Of a DNA stretch of 64,000 nucleotides, positions 10,137 through 20,590 are shown in pieces; position 1 is the first letter of the stretch, and each line of letters opens with the position of its first letter. The DNA comes from Jaapia argillacea MUCL 33604 (lineage: Eukaryota > Basidiomycota > Agaricomycetes > Jaapiales > Jaapiaceae): positions 80,046-144,045 of the forward strand of contig KL197753.1 of assembly GCA_000697665.1 (NCBI GenBank), given 5' to 3'. The notes under the pieces were generated by a model. It searched no databases, was not told the DNA's origin, and worked only from the letters and a program-made list of their open reading frames with translations. Both the position numbers and the translations under genes were made by a program.

Positions 10137-12614
10137 TCAATCAGAATCAGCTTCGACGAGATTGGCTCTTGGATCCAAGATAGCTTCCTCGACAGTCTCC
10201 GAATGCTTGGCAAATCCATCCAGGGGCTCACAAGCGGCGTCAACCAATTTCTTCCAGCGTGAACCCATCAAGCCTGCAACGGATGTTGCCCAAATCTTGA
10301 TGGACTCGTGGCAATTGGCCTCGGAAAAAGCAGGGAGTGGAAGAGTTAGGTATTCACCCTCAGAATTCTTCCAGAGATGTAGAGCGCGCTCAACCTGAGC
10401 AGAGACATGAGTAGCGAACAGGACGGAAAAGATAGAGCACAATACCACAAGAATTGAGATCAGCAAGGCCCCCTGAATGTTGCGATAAGCCCAGATTGTA
10501 TCTCTGGCCTTTGCCAGAAAGACGCCGACAGTGGCAAGGATCAAGGGATGACAGAATAGCCCCTTCTTGTTCTGATCGCAGTCAACAATGTGGATGAAAA
10601 TGAAAACAAATCACTTACTTGGTAGTTTTCCCAGACAAAAGGGATGGTCTGTTCACCTGGAGCAATCTCCGGCTTTTGATCATCAGCGCCATCACCTGAG
10701 TCCTCATCTTCAGAGGTTTGAGCAACAACTTCACCAAGGAGCCACCTGATGTGCCATAAACACTCGGCACTATCAGCAAACAAATCATCAGTATCCCAGA
10801 TCTCCTCGATGAGTTTGAGTGCCATCTTGCTCATCAGGTTGATGAGATCTGATTTACGACCTTGCGCCTTCATACGGCATCATGCTTCAGAAAGAGTCAA
10901 GATGTGAAGTAGAGAAAGAGAACACACCAGGTGATACGCATCACTTTTCGGACCAGTTTCAATCACCATTGTTGGAAAGACCTCCTCGCAGATGTCTGAA
11001 AGTTCGCCATTGGTGTCAACATTTGTGAGGTTAAAAGGGTTCTCTTGAGAGCCGATAAAGGCGAGGTATGTTGGAATAACTAATGCCGCCCATTCCTTGG
11101 ACATGATGCCAAGATCGCTGGTTGTCGGGCGCTTGCTCTTTTCAGGTTTTGGTTTTACAGTGGGCTTGCCAAGCTGGCGGGATGGCTTTCCCATATCGAC
11201 CTTTACAAGGGTCTCAAATGCTGAAGTATCAGACACTGGACTGTGACTCAGGTGAATTGCCTACATACCTGCACCCTCCGCCCCTTCTGTAAAGTGGCCC
11301 TTGCCTTGCTTCGTTCAGCAGCGACCTCCTCGGGTTTGTCATCCTCAAGTCCGCCATACTGAGGCGCATCTGGGTCTTGTATAGTTTGTACCGTCTGAGG
11401 GGGCTAAAAGGCAGTTGAGAAAGGACAGTTATGACAATGGTAACTTGATTGACCTTTTGCGTTGGAACGGAAGCATTCCAGTTCTTGGTTAGGCTGCGTG
11501 TGATAACTTTTGCCTTTTTGGGCTTACTGATTGTTGATGAGCGGAAGTTGAGCGGAAGTTGATCACAACAGTGCATCAATTCTCTCACCGGTCCAAACTG
11601 CCCTCTGCCTCCCGTTTCTTTCCCATGTCCACTGGGGCTTGCTTGACAACATCTGGCTTACTTGCGATCTGATCCTTGGCTGTTTTAACAGATTCCCTAA
11701 TGGTAGGCTTTGCCAAAACTATCTTCTTTGGTTTCTGAACGTTTGAGGTTAGTTATGGTCCATAGGGAAAACCTTTCACTCACGACAGGTGCGATCACTA
11801 TTGCTGAACAGGTCTGCGTCGCAAGTTTAACTGAAAGTTTTTCCTCTACGGGTTCCACTGGCGCAAGCAGCTCCTCCTGGAATTCAGTATCAGAGCCTGG
11901 AGATTCCAACCTTTCCTCTGCACACGCGCTGAATTGTTCACTGTCTGTTCTTGCCCCCTCACTGTCGGCGTCTTCAGACAGATGGAAGTCCTGATCATTG
12001 ATGCTGGACGGTGGGCCGCAGGAGGTCTCAATATCTTCAGGCATCTCGTTCTCTGACCACTCTGCCAGATGCATTGCCTCATTGTGAACTGTTGGTTCTG
12101 GGGATGCTTCCACGAAGGTTAGTAGCTCATCATGATGGGAAATGCACCTGACTAACCTGGTGGATTCCCTCTTGAAGCTTTAGTAGCCACGGCCTTCATG
12201 TTGATGGCAGCCTGAGAGACAGTTTGCCGTTCCCCAGTCGAAACTACCCAAGGTGATTGATAAGTATATAGTGCTTGAACACTTGAACTCACCACCCATA
12301 CTCGGTATCGCAGAAGGCCTCACTGGCACTAGGCTTGAGCGGGGTTGACGGACTACAACAATGGACAGGTCCCGACATTCTCCGTGTGGTTGGCGAGTGG
12401 ATGCTCGGCGTCGTCGATCTTGATCCTCAACCTCCATGGTTGTCTCAACTTCAGCCACCTCCTTGATCCGAGAGGCATACTTATCCTCGCCTGCCTTTTT
12501 CGCATCCAACTTCACCTTCGTGTCAGCTGCCACCTGGGCTGATGTACGACGAGGCCGTCTCATGTCTGGGACACCTGGATGTGTGTTCGCATTCTTTGCC
12601 CTTGTGCTGACCAT
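10137..12614 (-). CDS. Plavaka-associated companion protein (multi-exon)
   Basis: The Met at 12614 opens MVSTRAKNANTHPGVPDM, followed by a basic, Ala-rich helix (RRTSAQVAADTKVKLDAKKA). This N-terminus resembles one I know from basidiomycete genes lying divergent to Plavaka transposases. About eight exons continue leftward: an acidic stretch (HLSEDADSEGARTDSEQ) near 11930, a Lys-rich linker, a conserved segment MSKEWAALVIPTYLAFIG near 11080, LWHIRWLLGEVV near 10760, and a last exon ending at 10137. Several junctions keep phase (for example the intron whose acceptor lies just above 12108); the junction near 12300 is ambiguous. No enzymatic motif is visible, and its function is unknown. The shared upstream region with the transposase suggests coordinated expression. 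Confidence 0.7.
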
Positions 12615-12784
12615 CGAGGATTGGTCTTGCTGTTGGCTGTTTGAGTCAAGGAAGAATTGCGACAAGTTCAAGTTTTAAGGTGTGGGACTCCGACGAGCTG
12701 CGTGGCATGCGTGGCATGCGTGGCATTTATGGTTGACTAGCACATCGTAATTTTTATCTGTTCCTCTTTACCTCTGCTATCGGG
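12615..12784. promoter_or_regulatory. Divergent promoter of the Plavaka element with a 3 x 9 bp repeat
   Basis: Only 170 bp separate the start codons of the two oppositely oriented genes, so both promoters must lie here. Three perfect tandem copies of GCGTGGCAT fill 12700-12726. They could bind the element's own zinc-finger transposase or a host factor; that is inference from spacing and regularity. Confidence 0.55.
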
Positions 12785-15700
12785 ATGCCGCCTCATCGCC
12801 AGCATAATCCTTGTCGCCTTCCGTGCCTCTTTCCCGGATGTGGCCGCTTTTTCAAGAATCCTTCTGGCTTAACTCAGCATCGCAACAGTCAACATTCTCA
12901 TGTTCCACGCAACAATCAATCAGATTCACCCAAATCATCACCTCAACCCGATGAATGGGCTACTTCCGATGGCCAGTCAGATCATAATTCCTTTGACATC
13001 CCTCACGAGGATCCTGAGCTGCGAACAACGAGAGTTTACCACGTGGAACTCAATGGTATGTGGCTCCTCTATCATAGCTTCTCTTTTATTAATCCACAAC
13101 TCCAGGTGTTCCCTGTGACTCGCAAGGGAACCTCACTCCCGATGCAGATCCTCCACCTCAACCTGCCGTGCCCAACTATGCACTGTTTGAAAATCGCGTC
13201 GAATTTGAACTTGCAGATTTTCTCTTCAAGACGGAGCAAATGTCCCAAGGTAATATCGACACATTGCTTGATTTGTGGGCATCTTCGCTTGTTCCTCTTG
13301 GAGGAGCCCCCCCTTTCGCCGACTATGGAGATATGCACAACCTCATCGATTTGATTGACATTGGTGATGCACCATGGCACTCACTCTCAGTGTCATACAC
13401 TGGTGAGATCCCTGATACCGCTACGCCCCCTCACTGGATGGATGCTGAGTATGAAGTATGGTACTGTGACCCACTCGTCGTTGCTCAAAACATGCTGCGA
13501 AACCCCGATTTCAAGGGCAAGTTCGATCCCGCCGCCTACAAGGAATACACACCAGATGGCAAACAAAGATTCGGCGATCTCATGTCTGGAGAATGGGCTT
13601 GGCGGCAGTCAGTATGTGCTCTCATTTCATTTCCCTTCCCTACTGTAATACTGACCGGATCATGTAGGACATCATCGCTGGCACTGAGGATGAAGCTACG
13701 AGAGGAGCTATGTTTAGTCCTCTCATTCTTGGCAGCGATAAGACTACTGTCTCCATCACCACTGGTCAAAATGAGTACTATCCCCTCTATATGTCAGCTG
13801 GGGTACTACATGGGAATGCACAGCGAGCTCATTCCAGAGCTTTAATCCCAATTGCATTCCTCGCAATACCAAAGTGTAAGTTGATACCCTTCTCTTGTAC
13901 TTCCGACTGACCATTTGAGTCAATCCAGCTGACCGCAAAGATGACAAGAGCCTTCTGTTCCGAAAGTTTCGCCGCCAGCTCTTTCACTCCTCGATCGTGG
14001 CAATATTTGATATGATGAAGCCGTTCTTCTCAGCACCAGACATCACAATGTGTCTGGATGGCCATTACCGACGAGTTATCTACGGTTTCGGCCCATACAT
14101 TGCGGATTATCCAGAACAAGTCCTACTCGCAGGTATCGTTCAGGGTTGGTGCCCAAAGTGTACGTCCAACCCAAATGACTTGGACGCAGGTGCTGGTCGC
14201 CGCTCAACCCATCACACGCAAACCATTATTGAGGGTTTTGATCCTGGTCGGCTGTGGGATGAGTACGGTGTTATTGCGGATATTGTGGTATGTTATCAAT
14301 TGCTAATCTGTCAATATCTTGTCACTAACCAATAGATCAGCCATTTACGGAGGGTTTCCCTCAAGCAGATATCTATGAACTCCTTTTGCCCGATTTACTA
14401 CATCAAGTCATTAAGGGAACCTTCAAAGATCACCTGGTCTCGTGGGTAGGTGACTACCTTAAGCTCCGCCACGGTGAAAGCTGTGCCAATCAGATTTTGG
14501 ATGATATTGACCACCGGTATGTGCGTCGCCGCCCTGTTGCTTGATCCGTGTTTGCTGATTGTGTGCGGTATAAGAATTGCTGCAGTACCCCTATTTCCAA
14601 ACCTTCGTCAGTTTCCAGAAGGTCGGCGATTCAAGCAGTGGACGGGCGACAATTCAAAAGCGTTGATGAAGGTATGTTTCCTCGTCTGCTCATCTATTGA
14701 CCCCTTCCCTCCTATGGGCTCACTTTATTTGGGCTCAGGTTTATCTGCCCACCATCACGGGCCACGTTCCACCACAGATGGTCATGTGCATTGCCGATTT
14801 CATGGAGTTCTGCTACCTGGCGAGACGTTCCATCATCGACACTGACACCCTCGAACATATGGAAGCCACACTTCAGTGCTTTCATGTCAATCGTGAAGTC
14901 TTTGAGGAAGAAGGTGTTTGTCCAGACGGGTGTTCACTCCCACGCCAGCACTCATTAATGCATTACGTTGCAATGATCAAAGAATTCGGTGCACCGAATG
15001 GGCTCTGCTCATCAATAACCGAGTCAAAGCACATCATAGCTGTCAAAGAACCGTGGCGACGCTCTAATCGCTACGATGCACTTGGCCAGATGCTTGTGAC
15101 CAACCAGCGCCTGGACAAGTTAGCTGCCACTCGAGCAGATTTCAAGAGCCGAATGTTACTCAAAGGCACTTGCCTCTCACAAGCACTTGCCGCTTTGGAG
15201 GCTCTCTCCGTGGTTGTCACAGATACAGGCCCCCCAGTGGAAGTGGAAGCCTGCGCCGCCCCTTCAACGGACTCCGGTGATGCAGAAGACGATGATGGTG
15301 GGGCTACCCACAAGCCTCGATTAGAGGAAGAGGTAAAGCTTGCCAAAGTCCCAGGTCCGTTCTTCCTTCCGTCTCAAAATCTCATACCTAATGTTGTGTG
15401 CTTGACTTAGCGCGAGGTTATCCACGCAGGCTTGAAGATTTGGCCTTGCATATTTCCCAGCCCGATCTTGCACACCATGTTCAGCAATTTCTGTATCAAG
15501 AACTTCACCCGGAAGATGAGTGTTTGGCGGCAGATGTCCCCCTCAGTGAATGTCCTCCGTTCAATGGGCCTGTCTCAGTCTTCCATTCTGCTGAAGTGAC
15601 ATATTATGCGCCAAGTGATCTATCAGGAATTGGGGGGATGTATCAGGAGCGAATTCGGGCAAACCCATCGTGGCGAAAAGGGCCAGGTCGTTATGACTGC

Positions 15701-16072
15701 CTCTTTGTACGAGGTGATCCTTTGTCTTCTGGACTAGCTGGTCTCCATGTTGCCCGAGCGCGACTCTTTTTCTCCTTCAAGCATCTCGACAAGCTTCACT
15801 CATGTGCTTTAGTTGAATGGTTTGTTCAGGAGTCTGATTCACCTGACTCAACCACTGGCATGTGGATTGTCGAACCAGAGAAGGACCGGAGGGGTCGGAG
15901 GGAGAAGGGGGTAATCTCATTAGACTGTATCAACCATGGTGCACACTTGATTCTGGTCTTTGGGAAGCAATTCATACCCCATAGAGTTCCGTTCTCCTCT
16001 TCGTTGGACTGTTTTCGTTCATACTATGTCAACAAATATGCAGATCACCATGCCAATGAGATTGCATATTAA
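12785..16072 (+). CDS. Plavaka transposase (C2H2 zinc finger, 8 exons, intact)
   Basis: Exons 12785-13055, 13106-13611, 13668-13875, 13929-14287, 14341-14516, 14575-14671, 14739-15354 and 15411-16072 join to 2895 nt, 964 residues plus stop, with every phase consistent. Introns are 50-67 bp with GT-AG ends. The protein begins with a C2H2 finger (CLFPGCGRFFKNPSGLTQH, His partners at QHSH), then the Plavaka core: EFELADFLFKTEQMS, IDTLLDLW, PPFADYGDM, LGSDKTTVSITTGQNEYYP, YGFGPYIADYPEQVLLAGI, HQVIKGTFKDHLVSWV, RFKQWTGDNSKALMK, CSLPRQHSLMHY, and NGLCSSITESKHI. It ends YYVNKYADHHANEIAY. Nuclear DNA cleavage and strand transfer at the inverted repeats is the expected role. No damage is seen, so this copy may be active. 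Confidence 0.9.
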
Positions 16073-16232
16073 TGCTTCTCATATATCCTTGCTCCACCTT
16101 CACAACTTTGGATTCGGATACTTGTACTTATGATGTTCAACTTTTCGTCATAACTTTCAGGACCTTGGACCTGACTTTGAACTTGGGGCGAACTTGGGTC
16201 AAGTCGCAAAGTCAACAAGGCTCTGAAAGGCC
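16073..16232. repeat. Right subterminal region of the Plavaka element
   Basis: Non-coding stretch between the transposase stop and the right inverted repeat, with repeated AACTTG/ACTTTG motifs at about 16105-16210 that mirror the left subterminal array. Confidence 0.5.
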
Positions 16233-16259
16233 CAAAAGGATTTTGTAGTTTTGCTGATG
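16233..16259 (-). repeat. Right terminal inverted repeat of the Plavaka element
   Basis: Reverse complement starts CATCAGCAAAACTACA and ends CCTTTTG, 25 of 27 positions matching the left repeat. The last base may belong to the GAA duplication rather than to the element. Confidence 0.85.
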
Positions 16260-19026
16260 AACCTCCACTTCTTTACGTTCTTGAAGAAAGCATTTGAGCA
16301 GCGCACGACAAACGAGTACCTGGAGAATCACTATTTTGAACGGGCACGAGGAGTGGGCCAGGCGTTGGCAACAGGTGAATGAGATGAGATTGGCATGGTG
16401 ATAAATGTGGGGAATGACCACTGGGTGTCAGTCGTTGTCGACTTCAGGGGGGAGAGGATCAAGTACGGCGACTCACTAAACCGATCTCCCGATGACAGAG
16501 TCATGAAAATACTGAACTGGTGGACTTACCACCACACTGGCGAGAAGTTCACCCGCGAACCTTTGAAGATCACGCACCAGACCGATAGCCATTCGTGTGG
16601 AATTCTAGCCTTCAATGCACTCGCACACCATGTCCTCCCAGCTGTGCACCCTCTTCTTCAATTGAGGGACGTTGATAACGGCCAGCTCAAGATTCTACTG
16701 GAGGTTGTTAGAAGGCATGCAGATGAGGTGCGTATCCCATGGTCCTCACCTTGACAATTAAGCTCATTCATTGCAAAAACAGAGCTTTGCGATGCAGAGC
16801 GAGGGATACCAATTCACATTCACGTGCCCGATCACGCCTCAAACGCCCATGCAGGAGATAACACCTGAGTTGATCTGCAAGTCAGCCTCAAAGCCAAAGA
16901 TCGACAAAGACAAGGACGTACCATTACCAGGGGCAGTTTCGTCACCTCCTGCATCCTGCTATGCAACCTCAACTGACAGTCGAAGCTCGGACGTGTCGAG
17001 CACCTCCTCAAAGTCCATCCACACCTCAAAACCTCGGCGCTTCATGGGGAAGCTTCGCTCACTCTTTTCAAGCAGTCCAATGTCATCTCCTCCCAACTCC
17101 ATACACACAACCTCCCGCCCAAATTCGCCTGGCCAGCTAGTGGGTCCCGATGACCACAACGACATTGCCCAACTGTCGAACAGCTCGTTCGGCTCCCGAT
17201 TGTCGCCCATCCGCTCCTTCTTCTCCAAGGATCAAGGACCAATTGCTGGTCCTTCGAACGCCAATAAACGAGCGATTGACAATGTGTTAATCGCTCCTCC
17301 CGGTCCTGATAAGAAGAAGCTTCGCCAGTCGAGGAAGTTGTCCATTCGAGAGGCCATTGAGATGAGTGGAGAAGGGAAGTTGAGAGGACTGTTGAAATAT
17401 TTTGCCAAGTGCACCGCTGAGGAATATGCTGCTCAAACGCGTCTCGCCACCATTGAGAATCGTGAGTTTCGAGAAGAGAATGAGGGAGATATTGAGGATA
17501 CACGGCAGCAGCAGGAGATGGAGTGGAAGAGGCGTCAGAATGAGCGTCAGCAAAAGCACCGTGGCACTCGGAAGGAGGCTGAGATTGCTCAGGGTATCCA
17601 AGATGGCGATGGGAAGAAGATCGCAGGGAAGAAGCGGCGTGTGGTCGAGCTTTGTGATGTGTCAGAGTCAAAGGATGAACTCACTAAGCGTGCGAGATGG
17701 GTTGCAGTGCAATCCAAGCCCAAACGTGCAATCCTGGAGAAAGAGCATCAGAAAACGAGGAAGCCACAGGGACGAAAGCTCAAGAACAAACCGAAGCGTG
17801 CTATCTACACGAACTGGCACACCCCTTTCCTCTGGTCACAGATTGTTTCAGCAGCTGAAGAGCCATCTGTTGGATACCAAATGAGCACAGGGAAGATCTG
17901 TGAGGTGCTGATCAGGAAGAACCCGAAGGACTTCGGGGCAATTGCAAGGTCGACGATTGATGGTTGGATTGTGAAAGACGGTGAGAAGAGAAGGTGGTCA
18001 GATGCCGCTCTTCGGATGGCAAACAAGGGGAATGAACAGGGTGGGACAGGAGGGCGAAAGGGGGTGCTACACCAATATCCTGAAGTTGTGGACGCCATTA
18101 TCAGCTGATTAGAAGCCTTACGATCAGCTTCAGCCCCACTCACCTTGGTTACTGTGCGAGGGATCTTTGTCGCAACCATCCTTTGCATGGTACCCGAAAT
18201 TTTCAATGAGGAGGCCAAGGACGGCAGCGTCTTCTGCTGCTCTGACTCATTTCTACAACACTTTCTCTGGCACAATCTATACTGGTCAGAATGGCGAATG
18301 ACAAAGGCTGGACACAAGTTACCTGCTGATTGGGATGTCCAGTGTGAACAAGTGTTCTTACGCCTCGCATTCACCATCAAGGAACATGATGTTCCTGCTG
18401 AGCTGTATGTAAACACCGATCAGACAAACATGGTGTACACTCAGGGAACGAAACTCACATGGGCTCCAATGGGAAGCAAGCAGGTTTCCGTTGTCAGTGA
18501 TGATGAGAAGAGAGCGGTCACCCTCATCGTATCAATCTCCAATTCGGGGGTGCTTCTTCCCTTCCAGGCTGTGTACGTCGGAGAATCCTCTCGTTCACTT
18601 CCCAAGAAGACAGCCCTGAAATACCGAGAAATGCAGGACGCTGGTATGTTCTTTGCCTCGGGAGGGGCTTCATATTGGTCAACCCAGGAGACAATGCAAG
18701 GTCTTGTGGAGGATATTATCGCACCCTACTTTGCTAAGAAGAAGGCGGAGCTTGGCCTGCCTGAATCCCAGAAGGCAATCTGGCAGATAGATGCGTGGTC
18801 AGTCCATCGATCCGCCGAATTCCGAGGATACATGCGGAAGAATCATCCCAACATCATTTTGATGTACATACCAGCGGGATGCACAGGGATCTTCCAACCT
18901 TGCGATGTTGGAATGCAGAGGATTATTAAACATTCATTGAAGCGCTCATACCACGAGGACGTAGTTAATGAGATCCTTGCACAAATCGACCGCAAGGAGG
19001 AAACGATAACGGTCAGCAAAGCCGTA

Positions 19027-19816
19027 CAGTCATGTACTGGTCCTTGGGACAGCACCTGTCCTTGGGACAATCGCTTGCTACTCGCCCAGTTCTCATCGCG
19101 CTGCTACAAAATTTTGTAAGGACCAAGCTATATGTATATACTAAGTGTCTGTAGAATTTGGGGGCATTCGGCTTTGTGCTCGATGCTGTGGGCAATGCCC
19201 GAGGGGTGAAATCGGCCATTTCTGGCAGATTTGACTTTTGTTCAGGTGCTCGACCACCACAAATGGGGGACTTGGTCCTCATTTTGGTCTCATTTGACAA
19301 CTAATGAATAAATGCATTTATTTGAGACCAATCCATCTCAGTTTGGGGGTGCAGTATCCCCCAGAAATTAAGAAAACAAACCGAGGCCAGTGTCCCAAGG
19401 ACGATGGCCGCGACAAGTGTCACATCACACTTGACCCTCCAAATCTCTCACCTCAAAACCCATCGTGGTGATACTGATCTCTCCTCTATTTTCCCTGCAA
19501 TGACTGAAGATGTGTCCCAGGGAATATATATCCACTTTCCTTGACATTCAGAGCCAATTCAGAGCCGTGGTGAGCTTGAGGCTTGCGCGTGATATTGTCA
19601 CATCTGTCCCAAGGACCGGTAACTGCGCAATTCCGACCTGTCGCCAGATTCTGCTTTCTGTCAGTTCAGTACCCAACATATTTTCTCGGATATTTGGTGG
19701 AATAGACCTTAATATACCTTAGAAAGTTTCGGCCTCTTAGCTTTTACGAAATCATGCAAAGAAGTGGTGTGGGAAGCCAAATCCAATGTCGTGTCCCAAG
19801 GACCAGTACATGACTG
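19027..19816. mobile_element. 790 bp non-autonomous Tc1/mariner-like MITE with TA target duplication
   Basis: The first 25 bases (starting CAGTCATGTACTGG) are perfectly complementary to the last 25 (19792-19816). TA sits on both sides (19025-19026 and 19817-19818). Removing the element and one TA joins the codons for KAV and GVLRDRT of the transposase without a frameshift. There is no transposase frame inside. The motif GTCCCAAGGAC or its complement recurs at about 19041, 19056, 19391, 19606 and 19794, so it is not limited to the ends. The inverted repeat does not match that of the host element, so it was mobilised by another transposase. Confidence 0.9.
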
Positions 19817-20563
19817 TAGGTGTTCTCCGGGACCGTACGGTTTCGTGGATCTGGAATGCCTATCAAACCCTAAACAAAGAAGCACTCGTGAAAAAGGTAA
19901 GCCTTGCACGAAACAGTACTAGCGGTCTCTCACACTCTCACTCTATTCTCAGGCATTCAAGTTGTGCCGGATTGGCGACTACAATCTCTCGTATGAGACT
20001 TTGACAAGCTTCGAGGCCCGTCAGCATCTTCGGAACCTCAAGACCAGCGACCCCGTCTTTTGGGTAGATCTCAATCGTATCCAGGATGATGAGCAAGGAC
20101 CAGACGAAAATGATGAGGTTCCGGAGGACCTTGACCAGGAGACTTTGACCTTCGAGGATGACAGCAATCTGCCGACTGAGGCTATCATTGCTCACGTTAT
20201 GAACTCAGAACTCCTCGAGGGAGTTGAAGTTACTTCTGACGGTGACCTGCAGGCCAATATGGAGGCGGATTCGAATGAGGAGGTTGTTGAGGAGGTTGTT
20301 GAGGGTGGTCGAGGTATGCACAAGCATACTGCTAATAAATTCTACACCGCCCTCTATGACCGACACTAGAATACTTTGTAACCTTTCGTACCTCATTGTT
20401 TCTGGCCTCTGGGAGTGCTGCCAAAGCGAAATTTGCGCTCTTGCACCGTTTTCGAGCAGTTTGGCACCTTCTTGTGACTTCGAAAACGGTTTCGGCACCA
20501 GGTCTGGTGACCAGTGACCAAAAGGGAAATTTCATTCGGCACATGGCTCTGTGACGTGTGACA

Positions 20564-20588
20564 TGCCGAAGTGATTAAAATGGTACAG
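20564..20588 (-). repeat. Right terminal inverted repeat of the Ulp1-DDE element
   Basis: Its reverse complement begins CTGTACCATTTTAATCACTT, matching the left end with three differences in 25. It is followed by TA at 20589-20590. Confidence 0.75.
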
Positions 20589-20590
20589 TA

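Larger units (their letters stand above)
9629..16258. mobile_element. Plavaka-type (CACTA-like) DNA transposon, apparently complete
   Basis: A 27 bp inverted repeat (9630-9656 against the reverse complement of 16233-16259, 25 of 27 matching) bounds two divergent genes: a Plavaka transposase and its usual companion. The flanks carry GAA at 9626-9628 and at 16259-16261. Taking GAA as a 3 bp target duplication, excision restores the interrupted Ulp1 frame exactly (phase checked over 1197 nt). Both ends hold many AACTTG/CAAGTT motifs, as subterminal binding repeats do in CACTA-like elements. Both genes read cleanly, so this is a young, possibly autonomous copy. Confidence 0.85.
8901..20369 (+). 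pseudogene. Ulp1 SUMO-protease / HTH / DDE transposase fusion, interrupted and with three TGA codons
   Basis: Joining 8901-9628, 16259-16727, 16783-19026, 19819-19896 and 19953-20369 gives 3936 nt, exactly 1312 codons. Domains in order: an N-terminal region ending HENQMLDLLR; a C48 (Ulp1) peptidase with NDHWVSVV (His), YGDSL (Asp) and DSHSCGILAFNA (Cys) at about 16405-16615; a Ser/basic linker and coiled coil; a helix-turn-helix-like region near 17800-18060; and a DDE_1 core with VNTDQTNMVY, QIDAWSVHRS and IFQPCDVGMQR near 18405-18920, followed by an acidic tail. TGA stops at 9582-9584, 16380-16382 and 18106-18108 break it, so it is dead even without the insertions. The start may instead be Met at 8985. 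Ulp1 cleaves SUMO-like proteins in characterised family members; its role here is unknown. Confidence 0.8.
8616..20588. mobile_element. Ulp1-DDE DNA transposon (Tc1/mariner/pogo-like), interrupted by two later insertions
   Basis: The ends form an inverted repeat: 8616-8640 and the reverse complement of 20564-20588 differ at only three of 25 positions, and both continue into regions rich in TGACC/GGTCA motifs. The interior encodes a Ulp1 protease joined to a DDE_1-type transposase. Subtracting the Plavaka insertion (about 6.63 kb) and the MITE (790 bp) leaves an element of about 4.55 kb. Flanks are P450 relic sequence on both sides but from different parts of the P450 gene, so the locus has rearranged as well as been invaded. 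Confidence 0.75.

Noticed and set aside
9577-16264. GATGAACCT on both sides of the Plavaka element (near 9580 and 16256) as a 9 bp target duplication
   Set aside because: The left copy lies about 50 bp away from the inverted repeat. GAA directly at the ends fits better and restores the reading frame.
17042-17671. Long minus-strand open frame opposite the Ulp1-DDE linker
   Set aside because: It is antisense to a frame with conserved domains and has the Ser/His-rich composition of a shadow frame.
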